From: Armatimonadota bacterium
Lineage (GTDB): Bacteria > Armatimonadota > HRBIN16
Assembly: GCA_026003175.1 (NCBI GenBank)
Contig: BPGT01000003.1
Location: 62,001-126,000, forward strand
Reading direction: 5' to 3'
DNA: 64,000 bases
The first letter of the stretch is position 1. Each line of letters opens with the position of its first letter. The translations under genes were made by a program, and so were the position numbers. The notes below the pieces were generated by a model that saw nothing but the letters and a program-made list of their open reading frames with translations, did not search any database and was not told where the DNA came from. Of this stretch, positions 18,452 through 28,302 are shown piece after piece.

Positions 18452-19436
18452 GGTGCGGGCGGGCATCGTGGGGGTCGGTGTCGGTATTCCCGACAAGGTC
18501 GTCACCAACCGCGATTTGGAGCAACGTATCGACACCACCGATGAATGGATAGTCACCCGCACCGGCATTCGTGAGCGGCGTGTTGCTCCCCTACACATTG
18601 CGACTTCCGACCTGGCAGCGCAGGCGGCGCGCCAGGCGTTGCACAACGCGGGCAAGAGTGCAGAAGAGGTGGACCTGATTGTGGTTGCTACCGCTACACC
18701 CGACATGCCCTGGCCCTCCACGGCATGTCTGGTTCAGGCGAAAATCGGGGCGGTTCGCGCTGCTGCCTTTGACTTGAATGCGGTGTGTTCAGGCTTCGTA
18801 TATGCACTGTGGGTAGCCGCGCAGGCGGTGGAGACGGGCGCGTATCGCTGCGTGCTGGTAATCGGCGCGGATGTCCTTTCGCGGCAGGTAAACTGGGAAG
18901 ACCGTGCTACCTGCGTGTTGTTCGGCGACGGCGCGGGTGCGGTAGTTCTGGTTCCGGTTGAGGAGCCTTATGGCGTGCTTTCAGGGGTGCTGGGCGCAGA
19001 CGGCACAGGCGTGCCCCTGCTCAACGTGCCTGCGGGTGGTACGCGTGAGCCGCTCACCCCTGAGGTAATCGCCCAGAAACGGCACACTATTCACATGCGC
19101 GGGCGAGAGGTGTTCAAGTTTGCTGTTACCATCATGGGCGAGGTAGCGGTGCAGGCTCTGGAAAAAGCAGGCATTCCCCCCGAGCAAGTAAGCCTTTTCA
19201 TCCCACATCAGGCAAACATCCGCATCATTCAGGCGGCGGCAGAGCGGTTGAACCTGCCGATGGATCGCGTGTTTGTGAACGTAGACCGCTACGGCAACAC
19301 CTCGGCGGCGTCCATACCCATCGCTATTTATGAGGCATGGGAACAGGGACGACTGAAAAAAGGCGACGTGGCGGTGGTGGTAGGCTTCGGCGCGGGATTA
19401 ACGTGGGGAGCCTGCGTGTTACGGTGGGCGTATTAG
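18441..19436 (+). CDS. fabH: beta-ketoacyl-ACP synthase III
   Basis: 331 residues. Starts fatty-acid elongation by condensing acetyl-CoA (or a branched starter) with malonyl-ACP. The catalytic triad is seen as C116 (DLNAVCSGF), H256 (IPHQANIRI) and N286 (RYGNTSAAS). The start overlaps the end of plsX; fabD begins 10 bases after its stop. Confidence 0.97.
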   Translation: MRSKVRAGIVGVGVGIPDKVVTNRDLEQRIDTTDEWIVTRTGIRERRVAPLHIATSDLAAQAARQALHNAGKSAEEVDLIVVATATPDMPWPSTACLVQAKIGAVRAAAFDLNAVCSGFVYALWVAAQAVETGAYRCVLVIGADVLSRQVNWEDRATCVLFGDGAGAVVLVPVEEPYGVLSGVLGADGTGVPLLNVPAGGTREPLTPEVIAQKRHTIHMRGREVFKFAVTIMGEVAVQALEKAGIPPEQVSLFIPHQANIRIIQAAAERLNLPMDRVFVNVDRYGNTSAASIPIAIYEAWEQGRLKKGDVAVVVGFGAGLTWGACVLRWAY

Positions 19437-19446
19437 GAGGGTGAGC

Positions 19447-20382
19447 GTGTACGCGCTGGTATTTCCAGGACAAGGCTCGCAAACATCGGGCATGGGCAGA
19501 GAGATTGCCGAAGCGTTCGCGTCGGCGCAAAGGGTTTATGAGGAGGCAGACGAAATACTAGGCTACCGCCTGAGCGTACTATGCTTTGAGGGCAACGAGG
19601 AAGATCTGCGTCAGACGGTTCACGCTCAGCCTGCGCTGTTCGTGACGAGTGTGGCAACATGGCTTGTTCTGAACGAAATGTTAGGACCACATCCTGTTTG
19701 CGTGGCAGGGCACAGCGTGGGGGAATACGCGGCTTTGGTGGCGGCAGGCGTGCTGGAGTGGCAGGATGGATTACGGCTGGTCAGGGCGCGCGCCGAAGCG
19801 ATGCAGGCTGCAGCAGAGAAGTATCCCGGCGCGATGGCGGCAGTGCTGGGTTTGGGGGCGGAGGCAGTAGAAGCGACGTGCGTAGAGGCATCGTCCGCCG
19901 GGGTGGTGTGTGTGGCAAATTATAACTGCCCGGGACAGGTAGTGATTTCGGGCGAGGTGGATGCTGTTGCCCGAGCGGCTGAGCTGTGTAAGGCGAAAGG
20001 AGCAAAACGAGTGATCCCCCTGCGCGTTAGCGGAGGGTTCCACTCGCCGCTCATGCAAGCTGCTGTTGAACAGTTTCGTGAGACTTTGCAGAAGGTCACT
20101 TTTCGCCCGCCGAAAATGCCTGTGGTGGCAAATCGCACTGCAGACGTGTTGTCAGCAGATACCGATTTCGTGGCGCTGCTTACCGAACAGCTGCTCCAGC
20201 CGGTGCGCTGGGAGGAAAGCGTGCATCGGATGTGGGCATTGGGAGCGCGACTGTTCGTAGAGTTAGGTCCTGGCGACGTGTTGAGCGGGCTGATAAGGAG
20301 GACGGTTGCCGAGGCGCAAACGCTGACGGTACGCAACGTAGAGGAAGTGTACCGTGCTGCGGAGATATTGAAGGATCGGTAA
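19447..20382 (+). CDS. fabD: malonyl-CoA:ACP transacylase
   Basis: 311 residues from the GTG at 19447, which has AGGAGG 6 bases upstream; the GTG at 19441 touches that ribosome site and is less likely. FPGQGSQ opens the protein; the acyl-enzyme Ser is in AGHSVGEYAAL (about residue 90) and the catalytic His in SGGFHSPLM. Loads malonyl groups onto ACP for fabH/fabF. Confidence 0.95.
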   Translation: MYALVFPGQGSQTSGMGREIAEAFASAQRVYEEADEILGYRLSVLCFEGNEEDLRQTVHAQPALFVTSVATWLVLNEMLGPHPVCVAGHSVGEYAALVAAGVLEWQDGLRLVRARAEAMQAAAEKYPGAMAAVLGLGAEAVEATCVEASSAGVVCVANYNCPGQVVISGEVDAVARAAELCKAKGAKRVIPLRVSGGFHSPLMQAAVEQFRETLQKVTFRPPKMPVVANRTADVLSADTDFVALLTEQLLQPVRWEESVHRMWALGARLFVELGPGDVLSGLIRRTVAEAQTLTVRNVEEVYRAAEILKDR

Positions 20383-20525
20383 CCCCCTCTGGAGGGCGAG
20401 ATTCCCGCCGAGCCGTGATCATGTCGCCGGATGCGCACTGAAGTGCGCTGCTACAAACAGGAGGATTTAGTAGGGCAGGCTTCAGCCTGCCATATGATGA
20501 AAGAACGACGCACGGGGAGGATATT
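20383..20525. repeat. intergenic REP-like palindromes before fabG
   Basis: 143 bases inside the fatty-acid operon. It contains GGGCAGGCTTCAGCCTGCC (near-palindromic) and GCGCACTGAAGTGCGC, plus GGAGGGCGAGATTCCCGCC. Similar phrases recur elsewhere in the window (GCAGGCTGAAGCCTGC near 26411; GGCGAGGCTCCCGCCGG near 41889), so this is probably dispersed intergenic repeat material. The fabG ribosome site GGGGAGGA is at its end. Confidence 0.45.
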
Positions 20526-21278
20526 TTGAGGCTCGAAGGCAAAGTGGCACTGGTTACCGGCGCAGGAAAAGACAGTCGGGGTATCGGACACGGCATCGCG
20601 GTTGCTCTGGCACGGGAGGGGGCAGACGTGGCGGTGGCATCGCATACACTGGCAAACGCACTGCGGGTCGCCGACGCGGTGCAGGCGTTAGGAAGGCGTT
20701 CGCTGGCGGTGGAGATGGATGTCTCCCGCGAGGAATCCGTAGAAGCCGGTGTTGCCGAGGTGCTCAATGCCTTCGGCAGGATAGATATTCTGGTCAACAA
20801 CGCAGGCATCACGCGCGACGCCCTGCTGGTGCGCATGCGCGAAGAGGATTGGGACGCGGTGCTGGACGTGAACCTGAAAGGGGCATTTCTGTGCAGCCGT
20901 GCCGTCGCGAAGGTGATGATGAAACAGCGTGCCGGCAGTATCGTCAACATCACCTCCATCATGGGATTGACCGGCAACGCCGGACAGGCGAACTACGCTT
21001 CGGCGAAGGCGGGGTTAATCGGTCTGACCAAATCGCTGGCACGGGAGCTGGGCTCGCGCAATATTCGCGTCAACGCCGTCGCCCCCGGCTGGATAGAGAC
21101 CGCCATGACCGACTCCCTGCCTGAATCGGTGCGCGACACCATCCTGAAACAAATCCCACTAGGGCGTTTGGGCAAGGCGGAAGATGTTGCGGGCGCGGTG
21201 GTATTCCTGTGTAGCGAAGAAGCGTCATACATCACCGGGCAGGTCTTGACGGTAGATGGCGGTCTCGTTATGATATAG
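20526..21278 (+). CDS. fabG: 3-oxoacyl-ACP reductase
   Basis: 250 residues, short-chain dehydrogenase. It starts with TTG at 20526, five bases after GGGGAGGA. NADPH motif [11 protein letters not shown] carries a longer loop than the usual TGASRGIG. The catalytic residues are S144, Y157 and K161 (YASAKAG). Reduces the keto product of fabH/fabF. The C-terminus [11 protein letters not shown] is standard for FabG. Confidence 0.94.
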   Translation: MRLEGKVALVTGAGKDSRGIGHGIAVALAREGADVAVASHTLANALRVADAVQALGRRSLAVEMDVSREESVEAGVAEVLNAFGRIDILVNNAGITRDALLVRMREEDWDAVLDVNLKGAFLCSRAVAKVMMKQRAGSIVNITSIMGLTGNAGQANYASAKAGLIGLTKSLARELGSRNIRVNAVAPGWIETAMTDSLPESVRDTILKQIPLGRLGKAEDVAGAVVFLCSEEASYITGQVLTVDGGLVMI

Positions 21279-21336
21279 CAAGCCGTTACTGCAATCGGAG
21301 AAACATGGAAAAAAACTCATCACACGGAGGGAACGA

Positions 21337-21576
21337 ATGAGCACGTTTGACCGCATTAGAAAAGTGATTGTGGACAAGCTGGATGTCGACGAGAACGAGG
21401 TAACACCGGAGGCATCCTTCGCTGAGGACCTCGGTGCAGACTCTCTCGACGTAGTGGAGCTCATCATGGCTCTGGAAGAGGAGTTCAACATCGAGATCCC
21501 CGATGAAGATGCCGAGGGTATCCGCACAGTACAGGATGCGGTGAACTACATCGAGCAGAAACTGGCTGCGGGTTAA
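21337..21576 (+). CDS. acpP: acyl carrier protein
   Basis: 79 residues, acidic, four-helix ACP. The phosphopantetheine attachment Ser is S36 in [20 protein letters not shown] precedes the ATG. Sits between fabG and fabF as usual. The long minus-strand open frame opposite acpP-fabF is a shadow. Confidence 0.98.
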   Translation: MSTFDRIRKVIVDKLDVDENEVTPEASFAEDLGADSLDVVELIMALEEEFNIEIPDEDAEGIRTVQDAVNYIEQKLAAG

Positions 21577-21591
21577 TCGACGGTGGGCGCG

Positions 21592-22833
21592 ATGTGGCGA
21601 CGGGTAGTGGTGACCGGCATGGGCGCCATTACCCCGTTGGGTTTGGATGTGCCTTCGTTCTGGGAAGGACTGAAAAGCGGACGCAACGGGGTGGCGACCA
21701 TCACCTCTTTTGACCCTTCTGGACAGCCGGTGCGTTTCGCGGCGGAAGTCAAAGGTTTTATCCCTGAAAACTATATCGAGCGCAAGGAAGCGCGCCGCAT
21801 GGACCGCTTCACGCAGTTTGCCATCGCGGCGACCAAAGAGGCACTGGCGAGCTCGGGGCTGGAGATTACCGACGAGAACCGTGCGCGCATCGGCACGTTG
21901 ATTGCCAGCGGCATCGGTGGGTTGCAAACCCTCGAAGAGCAGCATAAGGTGTTCTTGGAACGCGGTCCCGACCGCGTAAGCCCCTTCCTCATCCCGATGA
22001 TGATTGCAAACATGGCGTCGGGACAGGTTGCCATTCAGTTTGGGTTGCAGGGACCCTGTACAACGGTGGTGACCGCCTGTGCAGCAGGTACGAACGCGGT
22101 CGGTGATGCTTGGGAAATTATCCGCCGCGGCGATGCCGACGCCATGATCGCAGGAGGTACCGAGGCGGCGATTACCGCCCTCGCGCTCGCTAGCTTCGCC
22201 AACGCCCGTGCACTTTCCACCCGCAACGACGACCCCGAGCACGCCAGTCGCCCCTTTGATGCCGAGCGCGATGGTTTCGTGATGGGTGAAGGAGCGGGCG
22301 TGCTGGTGCTGGAGGAGCTTGAGTTCGCCCTGCAGCGCGGCGCGCCCATTCTGGCGGAAATCACCGGCTACGCCATGACCGCCGACGCCTACCACATTAC
22401 TGCTCCCGACCCGGAAGGCGATGGCGCAAAGCGCGTCATGGAGCTGGCAATGCGCAAAGCGGGCGTCGCCCCTGACGAGGTGGATTACATCAACGCGCAC
22501 GGCACCTCTACCCCCGCCAACGACCGACTGGAGACGCTGGCTATCAAGCGCGCTTTTGGAGAGCATGCCTATCGACTGGCTGTCAGCTCTACTAAATCGA
22601 TGACAGGGCACCTGCTGGGCGCAGCAGGAGCCATCGAAGCCATCGCCACGGTGCTTGCCATCCAGCACCAGATTGCCCCGCCGACCATTAACTACCAGAT
22701 TCCCGACCCGGAGTGCGACCTGGACTATGTGCCAAACGAAGCACGCCCGATGAAGATAGATGTTGCCCTGTCTAACTCCTTCGGATTCGGCGGACATAAC
22801 GCCACGCTGGTGTTCAAACGCTGGGAGGGCTAA
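21592..22833 (+). CDS. fabF: beta-ketoacyl-ACP synthase II
   Basis: 413 residues from the ATG at 21592 (a GTG at 21583 is also possible). Elongating condensing enzyme. The Cys-His-His triad is visible: C163 in [10 protein letters not shown], His in [11 protein letters not shown] and His in [12 protein letters not shown]. Last intact gene of the operon, 15 bases after acpP. Confidence 0.96.
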   Translation: MWRRVVVTGMGAITPLGLDVPSFWEGLKSGRNGVATITSFDPSGQPVRFAAEVKGFIPENYIERKEARRMDRFTQFAIAATKEALASSGLEITDENRARIGTLIASGIGGLQTLEEQHKVFLERGPDRVSPFLIPMMIANMASGQVAIQFGLQGPCTTVVTACAAGTNAVGDAWEIIRRGDADAMIAGGTEAAITALALASFANARALSTRNDDPEHASRPFDAERDGFVMGEGAGVLVLEELEFALQRGAPILAEITGYAMTADAYHITAPDPEGDGAKRVMELAMRKAGVAPDEVDYINAHGTSTPANDRLETLAIKRAFGEHAYRLAVSSTKSMTGHLLGAAGAIEAIATVLAIQHQIAPPTINYQIPDPECDLDYVPNEARPMKIDVALSNSFGFGGHNATLVFKRWEG

Positions 22834-22836
22834 GCG

Positions 22837-23027
22837 GTGGAACTCACCACCCACGAGCGCGTGAGGCAGATGTATGAGCACCGCGAAGCGGACCGCGTGC
22901 CCATTCATTCCCATAATGAAAGAAGGCGGGGGGCATCATCAGCTCCGCCCACTCCGTACCCGGCAGCATGCGCCTGAAGCAGTTCCGTGCCTTCGTGCAG
23001 AAGGCGAAAGAGCTGGGAAGATACTAA
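22837..23027 (+). pseudogene. remnant of a uroporphyrinogen-decarboxylase-family gene (both ends only)
   Basis: Two fragments in different frames. 22837 onward reads VELTTHERVRQMYEHREADRVPIH, the usual N-terminus of URO-D-like proteins. From about 22930 another frame reads GIISSAHSVPGSMRLKQFRAF...ELGRY and stops at 23027, the usual C-terminus of the same family. About 300 central codons are missing, so an internal deletion with a frame change explains it. No function is expected. Its last bases overlap the original stop of the restriction gene on the other strand. Confidence 0.75.
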
Positions 23028-23873
23028 ACCATGAGGTCAAAGGGCAGGTCGCTAATGTCACGCAGCCTCCTCCCTTCTACCAGCGTGCCAAGCATATCTG
23101 CCTGGTCCAGGTTCCCTGCGGTATCGATGGCTTGGTTTCAGCTCCGGTAGCGCGATATGGTACACACACTCAATATCCCCTGCGCCCAGCGCCAGCGAGG
23201 AGATGCGTGTGGGCATGGGGTCTGCAGTCACAGCGACTATACGAGGGGTATGCCCCTTTCGGTTGCGGATAATGTTCAGCGCTTCGGTGCGTGTGTTCTG
23301 TGCCCTGTCACTACGGATAGTCCATTTGCACGAGATAATCGCATGCAAGAGATAGCCCCTGTAGTTCGCTCGACGTGCAGGGGTCAGTGGAGCTGGCAAA
23401 GAGTCTTCCGTAAACAGGGAACCCTCAGGGTCAAAAAAGGCATCCTCCTCGCTATGTCGGGCGATGATGATATCCGGCTTCACCAGATACTCAGCGCCCA
23501 GCAGTGCTCTCAGGTCAGGATACTGCTTTGCGAGATTGTCCAGCAGAGCCAGATGCTCGTACTGGTAGTACTGGGAGATGTGTCCTCCGAGGTCAAACCG
23601 CCACGTTCCCGGACGGGCGTGCAAAAGCGCAGTGAATGTTCCTTCTATGAAACGGCGGGTGATTTCCTGAAACTGTGCCCCAACCTCCTGTGGAGACAGG
23701 CGTGAGTGCGCTGGTGCATCCGGCATCAGTTCGACGAGCTCTTTGCCAATACTCACGCTACTGGGCGAATCCTTATCCGCCCAGTTGGGAACACCAGACT
23801 CGTCCACAAACAGGAGACGCCTGCATATTGCAGCAAGGTACTCTCTGCGGAAGTTCGAAACCCTTTCTCTCAT
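23024..23873 (-). pseudogene. NgoMIV-like type II restriction endonuclease, frameshifted near the C-terminus
   Basis: The uninterrupted part (271 residues, stop at 23058) matches the NgoMIV family. Active-site residues fall as in NgoMIV: E70, D134 (KPDIII), S181-x-K183 (SCKWTIRSDR), E197. NgoMIV cuts GCCGGC and works as a tetramer. After IALPEL the frame gives an unrelated Arg/Pro-rich tail. One base less in the T-run at 23136-23138 restores a natural end (NQAIDTAGNLDQADMLGTL...LPFDLMV, stop at 23024). The core is intact, so residual activity is possible. Its ATG overlaps the methylase stop as ATGA (23870-23873). Confidence 0.8.
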
Positions 23874-25207
23874 TTGATCAACCCAATCACGTATTCCTGG
23901 TGCATTCGCTGCTCAATCACACTACTGTTGTCCAGATGACGGCTGGCAGGCATCATACGCCTGTCACGACGGATGCACCGTGTACCAACCCCTGCGACAC
24001 GAAAGCCCACTGTTTGGGCAATCTCGCTCAGGCACAGGTCTGCTCGAGTATCTATCCCGCGCAACCGCGAGCTGGCTACCACAAAAACCGCGCAACGCCC
24101 CGGAAGCAGAACACGGTAAGCTTCGCGCATCACCCGTGTCATGTCCTGATAATACCTTTCCAGCACCTTCGCTTTACGGGCGTCCGCTTCGCACACTCGT
24201 TGAATCACTTGCTGCGCGGATTCCGGTAAGGGTAAAGGCAAGTCGTACTGCGAGGCTTCCTGTCCCACGTACTCTTTCCGCCGGGAGGACAACCTGTCAA
24301 TGGGATATCCAAACCAAACCAGGGAAAACTTATGGGCGCGCATATAGTCGATGGCATTCGCAGCGTACGGGGGTGAGGTGATGATAAGATGTACACTATT
24401 ATCCCTCAAGGGAAGCGCACGCGCGTCTGCACACAGTATAGCCGCCTGTCCAGGAGAGCGCCCTGTCTGCTGGATGCTGGCAACGTTTTTTCGCAATCTT
24501 TTCGCGAACTCCTCGATCGCCGGGCGAGGCGTTTTCCTTTCCACTTTATGCGGGCGGGTATGTGCCAGGTCCATCGCTAGTGACACGCCTCCCGACTTGG
24601 TGACGATGATACCGGAGAAGCACAAACGCAGGAATTGGCGGATTTCGGGGTCTGGCTCTGTCTCGATCTGCAAGAGTAGAGCTACCAGCTCTTCCTGTGT
24701 TTCACGGGCAAACCAGTAGTCCAGAAAATCAAGCGTCCTGTCGTCGAACCGCCTCCTCATCTCACGACGTAGCGAGGGACGCTCCCTTTGCAGCATCAGA
24801 TAGGCGCGGTTACAGACACTGGAGCCAGACTGAAAAGCGCGAGTAGGGTCTGGGGGAGCCGCTTTGACCTGGGCAAGAAGAAGCGCAAGGGGGTCTACAT
24901 CTACGCCGATGCCATGCCTGTCGATACGTATGGCTTCCAGAACGGTTGTACCAGAGCCAACCATCGGGTCCAGCACCACTTCACCCGGCTGAGTCAGGTG
25001 CTGAATGAAGAGCCGGGGTAGCGCAGGTGGATACTTTGCCGGAAAAGCGTGCAGGTTGTGCATTGTCGAGTTCTCAGCATCCTGGGCGAAGTCCAGATCC
25101 CCTTCCAGAAGCTTGCCCAGTATGTCATCCAGAGACGAGGAGACAAAACCCGAAAAGGAGTTCTGGGCGATATGTGGAGTAATCATCAGCTGTCCCTGTT
25201 GCGCCAT
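23870..25207 (-). CDS. type II DNA methyltransferase (amino-methylating, N4-cytosine type)
   Basis: 445 residues from the ATG at 25207, which has GGAGGAG upstream. AdoMet motif I is LDPMVGSGTTVLEA (79-92), the catalytic motif IV is TSPPY (277-281), with about 190 residues between them that may hold the target-recognition part. HAFPAKYPPALPR before motif I is common in cytosine-N4 enzymes. It is directly coupled to the NgoMIV-like nuclease, so it should protect the same site. M.NgoMIV itself is, as far as I know, a 5-methylcytosine enzyme, so the pairing is a swap. A 186-bp mobile element lies 61 bases upstream. Confidence 0.85.
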   Translation of the reverse strand: MAQQGQLMITPHIAQNSFSGFVSSSLDDILGKLLEGDLDFAQDAENSTMHNLHAFPAKYPPALPRLFIQHLTQPGEVVLDPMVGSGTTVLEAIRIDRHGIGVDVDPLALLLAQVKAAPPDPTRAFQSGSSVCNRAYLMLQRERPSLRREMRRRFDDRTLDFLDYWFARETQEELVALLLQIETEPDPEIRQFLRLCFSGIIVTKSGGVSLAMDLAHTRPHKVERKTPRPAIEEFAKRLRKNVASIQQTGRSPGQAAILCADARALPLRDNSVHLIITSPPYAANAIDYMRAHKFSLVWFGYPIDRLSSRRKEYVGQEASQYDLPLPLPESAQQVIQRVCEADARKAKVLERYYQDMTRVMREAYRVLLPGRCAVFVVASSRLRGIDTRADLCLSEIAQTVGFRVAGVGTRCIRRDRRMMPASRHLDNSSVIEQRMHQEYVIGLIK

Positions 25208-25267
25208 GAAGAACCTGCTCCTCCTGCCCCATTTTACCAAGATTCGGCGGAAAAGTCACGACTGGAC

Positions 25268-25453
25268 GGGGGTGTTCGAGAATTGTTGAGAAGTTGGTTG
25301 TAGCGCAAGGAGAGAGGCGTTCTTGCTATCCCTGCCTTACCTCACCCCCATCCCCTCTCCTACGAGGAGAGGGGCGTTCCCCCTTCCCTTGCAGGGAAGG
25401 GGGCAAGGGGGTTAGGTTATCTATCCATTCAACCAGCAATTTCGAACACCCTC
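25268..25453. mobile_element. MITE copy 2 (186 bp), inserted at the ctaA stop codon
   Basis: Same element as at 12524 and 45358, differing by an end base (GGGGGTGTTC instead of GAGGGTGTTC) and CCCCCATCCCC for CCCCCGTCCCC inside. Target duplication CGACTGGAC at 25259-25267 and 25454-25462. On the minus strand the target is GTC CAG TCG, immediately followed by TGA in the pre-insertion sequence, which was the ctaA stop. Confidence 0.95.
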
Positions 25454-26395
25454 CGACTGGACGGGGGCGGTGGGGGACATGACGGCAGATTCGCGGGCAG
25501 GAACCTCCTGCGAAGCGAGTGCCGCCGCGGAGAACAACACCAGCACAATCCATATCATATCAGACAGCAGTAAATGTATCAGCTGCAGCCACACGGGGGC
25601 TTTCAGCACCACGTTGATCGCACCGGCAATCAGCTGAAAGACAAACAGCATCATGAGTATCATCACCAGGCGGCTAACCAGCGGCTGGGGACGATGGTTC
25701 AGCACCCAGATGCCCGCTGTGGAGAGGTAAACACCTGCCAGCACCGCAATCACAGGATGAATTGGGCGCAGAAGTACCAGCGTGCGTACCAGCGGTGACT
25801 GCTCAGGGGCAATGCCCAGCCCGAGAGTCAGTGTGTCGCCCAGCGCGATCACCGCGCCTGTCATGCCGGTGACGAGCATCGCGAACACCCCACCTGCCAG
25901 CACCTGCAGGAGCTTCCCCTGCCCGCGCAGGCGAAAGCTTGCGCCACCAGAAGCCCACCATGCAGTGAGTGTGAGCGCGGCTAACAGCAGGAAGGTGTTG
26001 GCAAGATGTAGCGGCATCGATATCGCCCGCGCGAAGGATATATTGTGAGCGACCCACTCGAAAAGCACCAGTGCTGCCCCTACCAGTGCCTCGGTGATTA
26101 TGAAAAGCAGCGATAACGACGCTCCAAGGCGCACGATGTGTCTGCGTGGGTAAGCGCGGAAAGCCCAGATGAACATTGCCAACACCGCCAGCAACGCCAA
26201 TCCACTCGTGGCGCGATGGGTGAACTCGATGAGGGTTTCCAGCGAGTGCGGGCGAGGGATCACCTCGCCGTTGCAAAGGGGCCAGTGACTACCGCATCCT
26301 GCCCCGCTGCCTGTAGCACGCACATACGCCCCCCACAGGATGACCAGCACGTTGTAAATTAGAACACCCCAGCAGAACTTCGCTAATCGGCTCAT
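25421..26395 (-). CDS. ctaA: heme A synthase (CtaA/Cox15) with a mobile-element-derived C-terminus
   Basis: 324 residues from the ATG at 26395, eight hydrophobic segments in two four-helix halves. It oxidises heme O to heme A for cytochrome oxidase. Seen: GSGAGCGSHWPLCNG (paired extracytoplasmic Cys), EFTHRATSG (heme His), the second-half His in LRPIHPVIA and LIHLLLSDM. The last residues SEGVRNCWLNG come from MITE copy 2; without it the protein would end at ...PTAPVQS. The change affects only a tail after the last helix, so activity is probably kept. Confidence 0.92.
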   Translation of the reverse strand: MSRLAKFCWGVLIYNVLVILWGAYVRATGSGAGCGSHWPLCNGEVIPRPHSLETLIEFTHRATSGLALLAVLAMFIWAFRAYPRRHIVRLGASLSLLFIITEALVGAALVLFEWVAHNISFARAISMPLHLANTFLLLAALTLTAWWASGGASFRLRGQGKLLQVLAGGVFAMLVTGMTGAVIALGDTLTLGLGIAPEQSPLVRTLVLLRPIHPVIAVLAGVYLSTAGIWVLNHRPQPLVSRLVMILMMLFVFQLIAGAINVVLKAPVWLQLIHLLLSDMIWIVLVLFSAAALASQEVPARESAVMSPTAPVQSEGVRNCWLNG

Positions 26396-26448
26396 GGCAC
26401 GCTCCACCAGCAGGCTGAAGCCTGCGCTTCAGGTGTCTTCATTATACC

Positions 26449-28302
26449 CTACCGCTGGGCTACCGCTATCGGGCGGGGACGAATCTCGAACACCACCACC
26501 GACCTGTTCCGAAACCGCTCCACCAGCGCGCCGCGCGCTACGGCATCCATCAGTAGCCTGCGCCAGTGCTCCCTCTCTGCACCCGGCGGCGCAAAAGCCA
26601 GATTCTGCAACACAACCTGATACCCCATACGGTGCAGGGCGCGTACCAGCATGTCGCCATCGGTAAAAGAGTCGTAGTCAATCAGCGTGTGGTGCCCCGG
26701 GTTACCCCACAGGTAGCGTCGCTGCAGGTAAAAGCCGCGCGTCTCGTCATAGAGTATCACCCCCGCTTCATGTGGGGTGTTACGGTTTATCCACTCGCAG
26801 GCTTGCCACAACCCCGGCAGGGCACGCTCCAGATACGCCGAAGCGCCCTCGCTCCACACAGTAGTTGCTCTGCTCCATAAGGGTGATATACCGATAGCGC
26901 ACCACAGCACCTGCAGCACGATGGCAGCTTGCATCGCCCTCGCCGTCCATCTGTAGTCCCTCTGCACCGCCAGCCAGCCGCACCAGAGCGAAACTAGCGG
27001 GAAGATGGTCATCAGGTAGCGCACCTGCTGCATCAGTACGAACCATAACGCCAGCGACACCAGCGAGAACAGCACCCACCATCGCCCCGCGTCGGGTAAG
27101 CGCCGCACGAAGAGCAAAGGAATTAGCCCCGCCAGATACACAAAGCCCGGCGAACCTACAAACGGCAGGGGATCAAAAAAGCGGTTCCAGTAAAAGACGA
27201 GATTAAAAGGTGACATGAGTAGCTGATACGGCTCCCTACCCATGCCGAACGCCAGCTGCGCCTCACGGTAGATCCGGGCGTTCTGCGCCGTCCAGTTACG
27301 CCCGCCGAATATCTCGTAGAAGTAGGGGTAGACCGGATTGCCGGTGTACACGTACGTCTTGATATACCACGGCGCGCCCACCAGCACCGCGATGCCCACA
27401 CACATGGCTATTTCCGCAAAACGCACCTGACGCCGGCGCACCGCTTCCCAAACCAGCAGCCCCGCCAGCAGTCCTACACTGCCCAGCGCGGTCATCTTCG
27501 TACCCAGCGCAAGACCGCCCATCAGCCCAGCCAGCACCAGCCATCCACGTCGGGTGGAGGCATTTTGTTCTGCTGCAGCGTTCCACGCTGCCAACAGACA
27601 GAGTAGCGTGTAGGCTGTGGTGGCGAGGTCAGCGTAGGCAACGGTGGATTCCCACAACACTACAGGCACTGAGATCAGGCTCATCGCCGCCCAGAAACCG
27701 CTGAACCCCGCTCGACGTGCGAAAGCAAGCACCGCCGCCAGTGTGATAAGCAGAGTCGCCCAGTGAAACACTTTTGCCCCGCCTGCCCCCATCCCTGTAC
27801 CCAGCGCCCAGAGATACTGCATCTCGATCACAAACGGGAAGTTGGAGTGGTGCATGAAAGGGATGTAGCCGATGCGTCCCTCACGCAACCAGATGGCAGG
27901 CGCAGCTAAGTGGTAAGACAGCCCATCCCAGTCGGTAGCGGCGGGAGGCGAAGCCACCATGGGCAACACCAGCAACGCCAGCAGCGCAAATGGAAGCCAC
28001 GTTCGCCAGGGGAAAGAGAGTTCTTCTTCTGTCACAGCGCGCACACGCCACCACGCTATTGCGCCCATCAGCAGAACCGCACTGAACAGAAGCCACAGCA
28101 CTCCTTGCTGGAGCCGTCCCAGCAGCCCAGCTGCCAGTATCAGGTACGACAGTGTGCCCGTGCTGAGCGCAAGGCCGAAAGCCAGCTGCTCACCCAAGTC
28201 ACCAAACGGTATTCGCCAAAGCCGGCACCACCGACTGCCCGCCCACCCCAGCAAAACGACAGCCAGTATTGCCCATGCCCATCCCCATGGGTGATACAGC
28301 AT
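26449..28302 (-). CDS. membrane glycosyltransferase-like protein (GT-C / ArnT-PMT type)
   Basis: 617 residues from the ATG at 28302. Ten or more hydrophobic segments, with the first extracytoplasmic loop carrying ATDWDGLSYHLAAPAIWL, the Asp-containing motif typical of lipid-phosphate-sugar-dependent GT-C enzymes (GT39/83-like). The soluble C-terminal part (about 480-617) is short. Its ATG overlaps the stop of the upstream hydrolase gene (TGATG at 28300-28304), so the two are coupled. Donor and acceptor are unknown. Confidence 0.75.
   Translation of the reverse strand: MLYHPWGWAWAILAVVLLGWAGSRWCRLWRIPFGDLGEQLAFGLALSTGTLSYLILAAGLLGRLQQGVLWLLFSAVLLMGAIAWWRVRAVTEEELSFPWRTWLPFALLALLVLPMVASPPAATDWDGLSYHLAAPAIWLREGRIGYIPFMHHSNFPFVIEMQYLWALGTGMGAGGAKVFHWATLLITLAAVLAFARRAGFSGFWAAMSLISVPVVLWESTVAYADLATTAYTLLCLLAAWNAAAEQNASTRRGWLVLAGLMGGLALGTKMTALGSVGLLAGLLVWEAVRRRQVRFAEIAMCVGIAVLVGAPWYIKTYVYTGNPVYPYFYEIFGGRNWTAQNARIYREAQLAFGMGREPYQLLMSPFNLVFYWNRFFDPLPFVGSPGFVYLAGLIPLLFVRRLPDAGRWWVLFSLVSLALWFVLMQQVRYLMTIFPLVSLWCGWLAVQRDYRWTARAMQAAIVLQVLWCAIGISPLWSRATTVWSEGASAYLERALPGLWQACEWINRNTPHEAGVILYDETRGFYLQRRYLWGNPGHHTLIDYDSFTDGDMLVRALHRMGYQVVLQNLAFAPPGAEREHWRRLLMDAVARGALVERFRNRSVVVFEIRPRPIAVAQR

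Noticed and set aside
21286-22914. Long minus-strand open frame opposite acpP-fabF
   Set aside because: Complete overlap with two unmistakable genes; the protein is low-complexity His/Arg-rich and has no domain. It is a shadow of G/C-ending codons.
22874-23272. Plus-strand open frame over the URO-D remnant
   Set aside because: Runs through two frames of the remnant and the antisense of the nuclease; not a gene.
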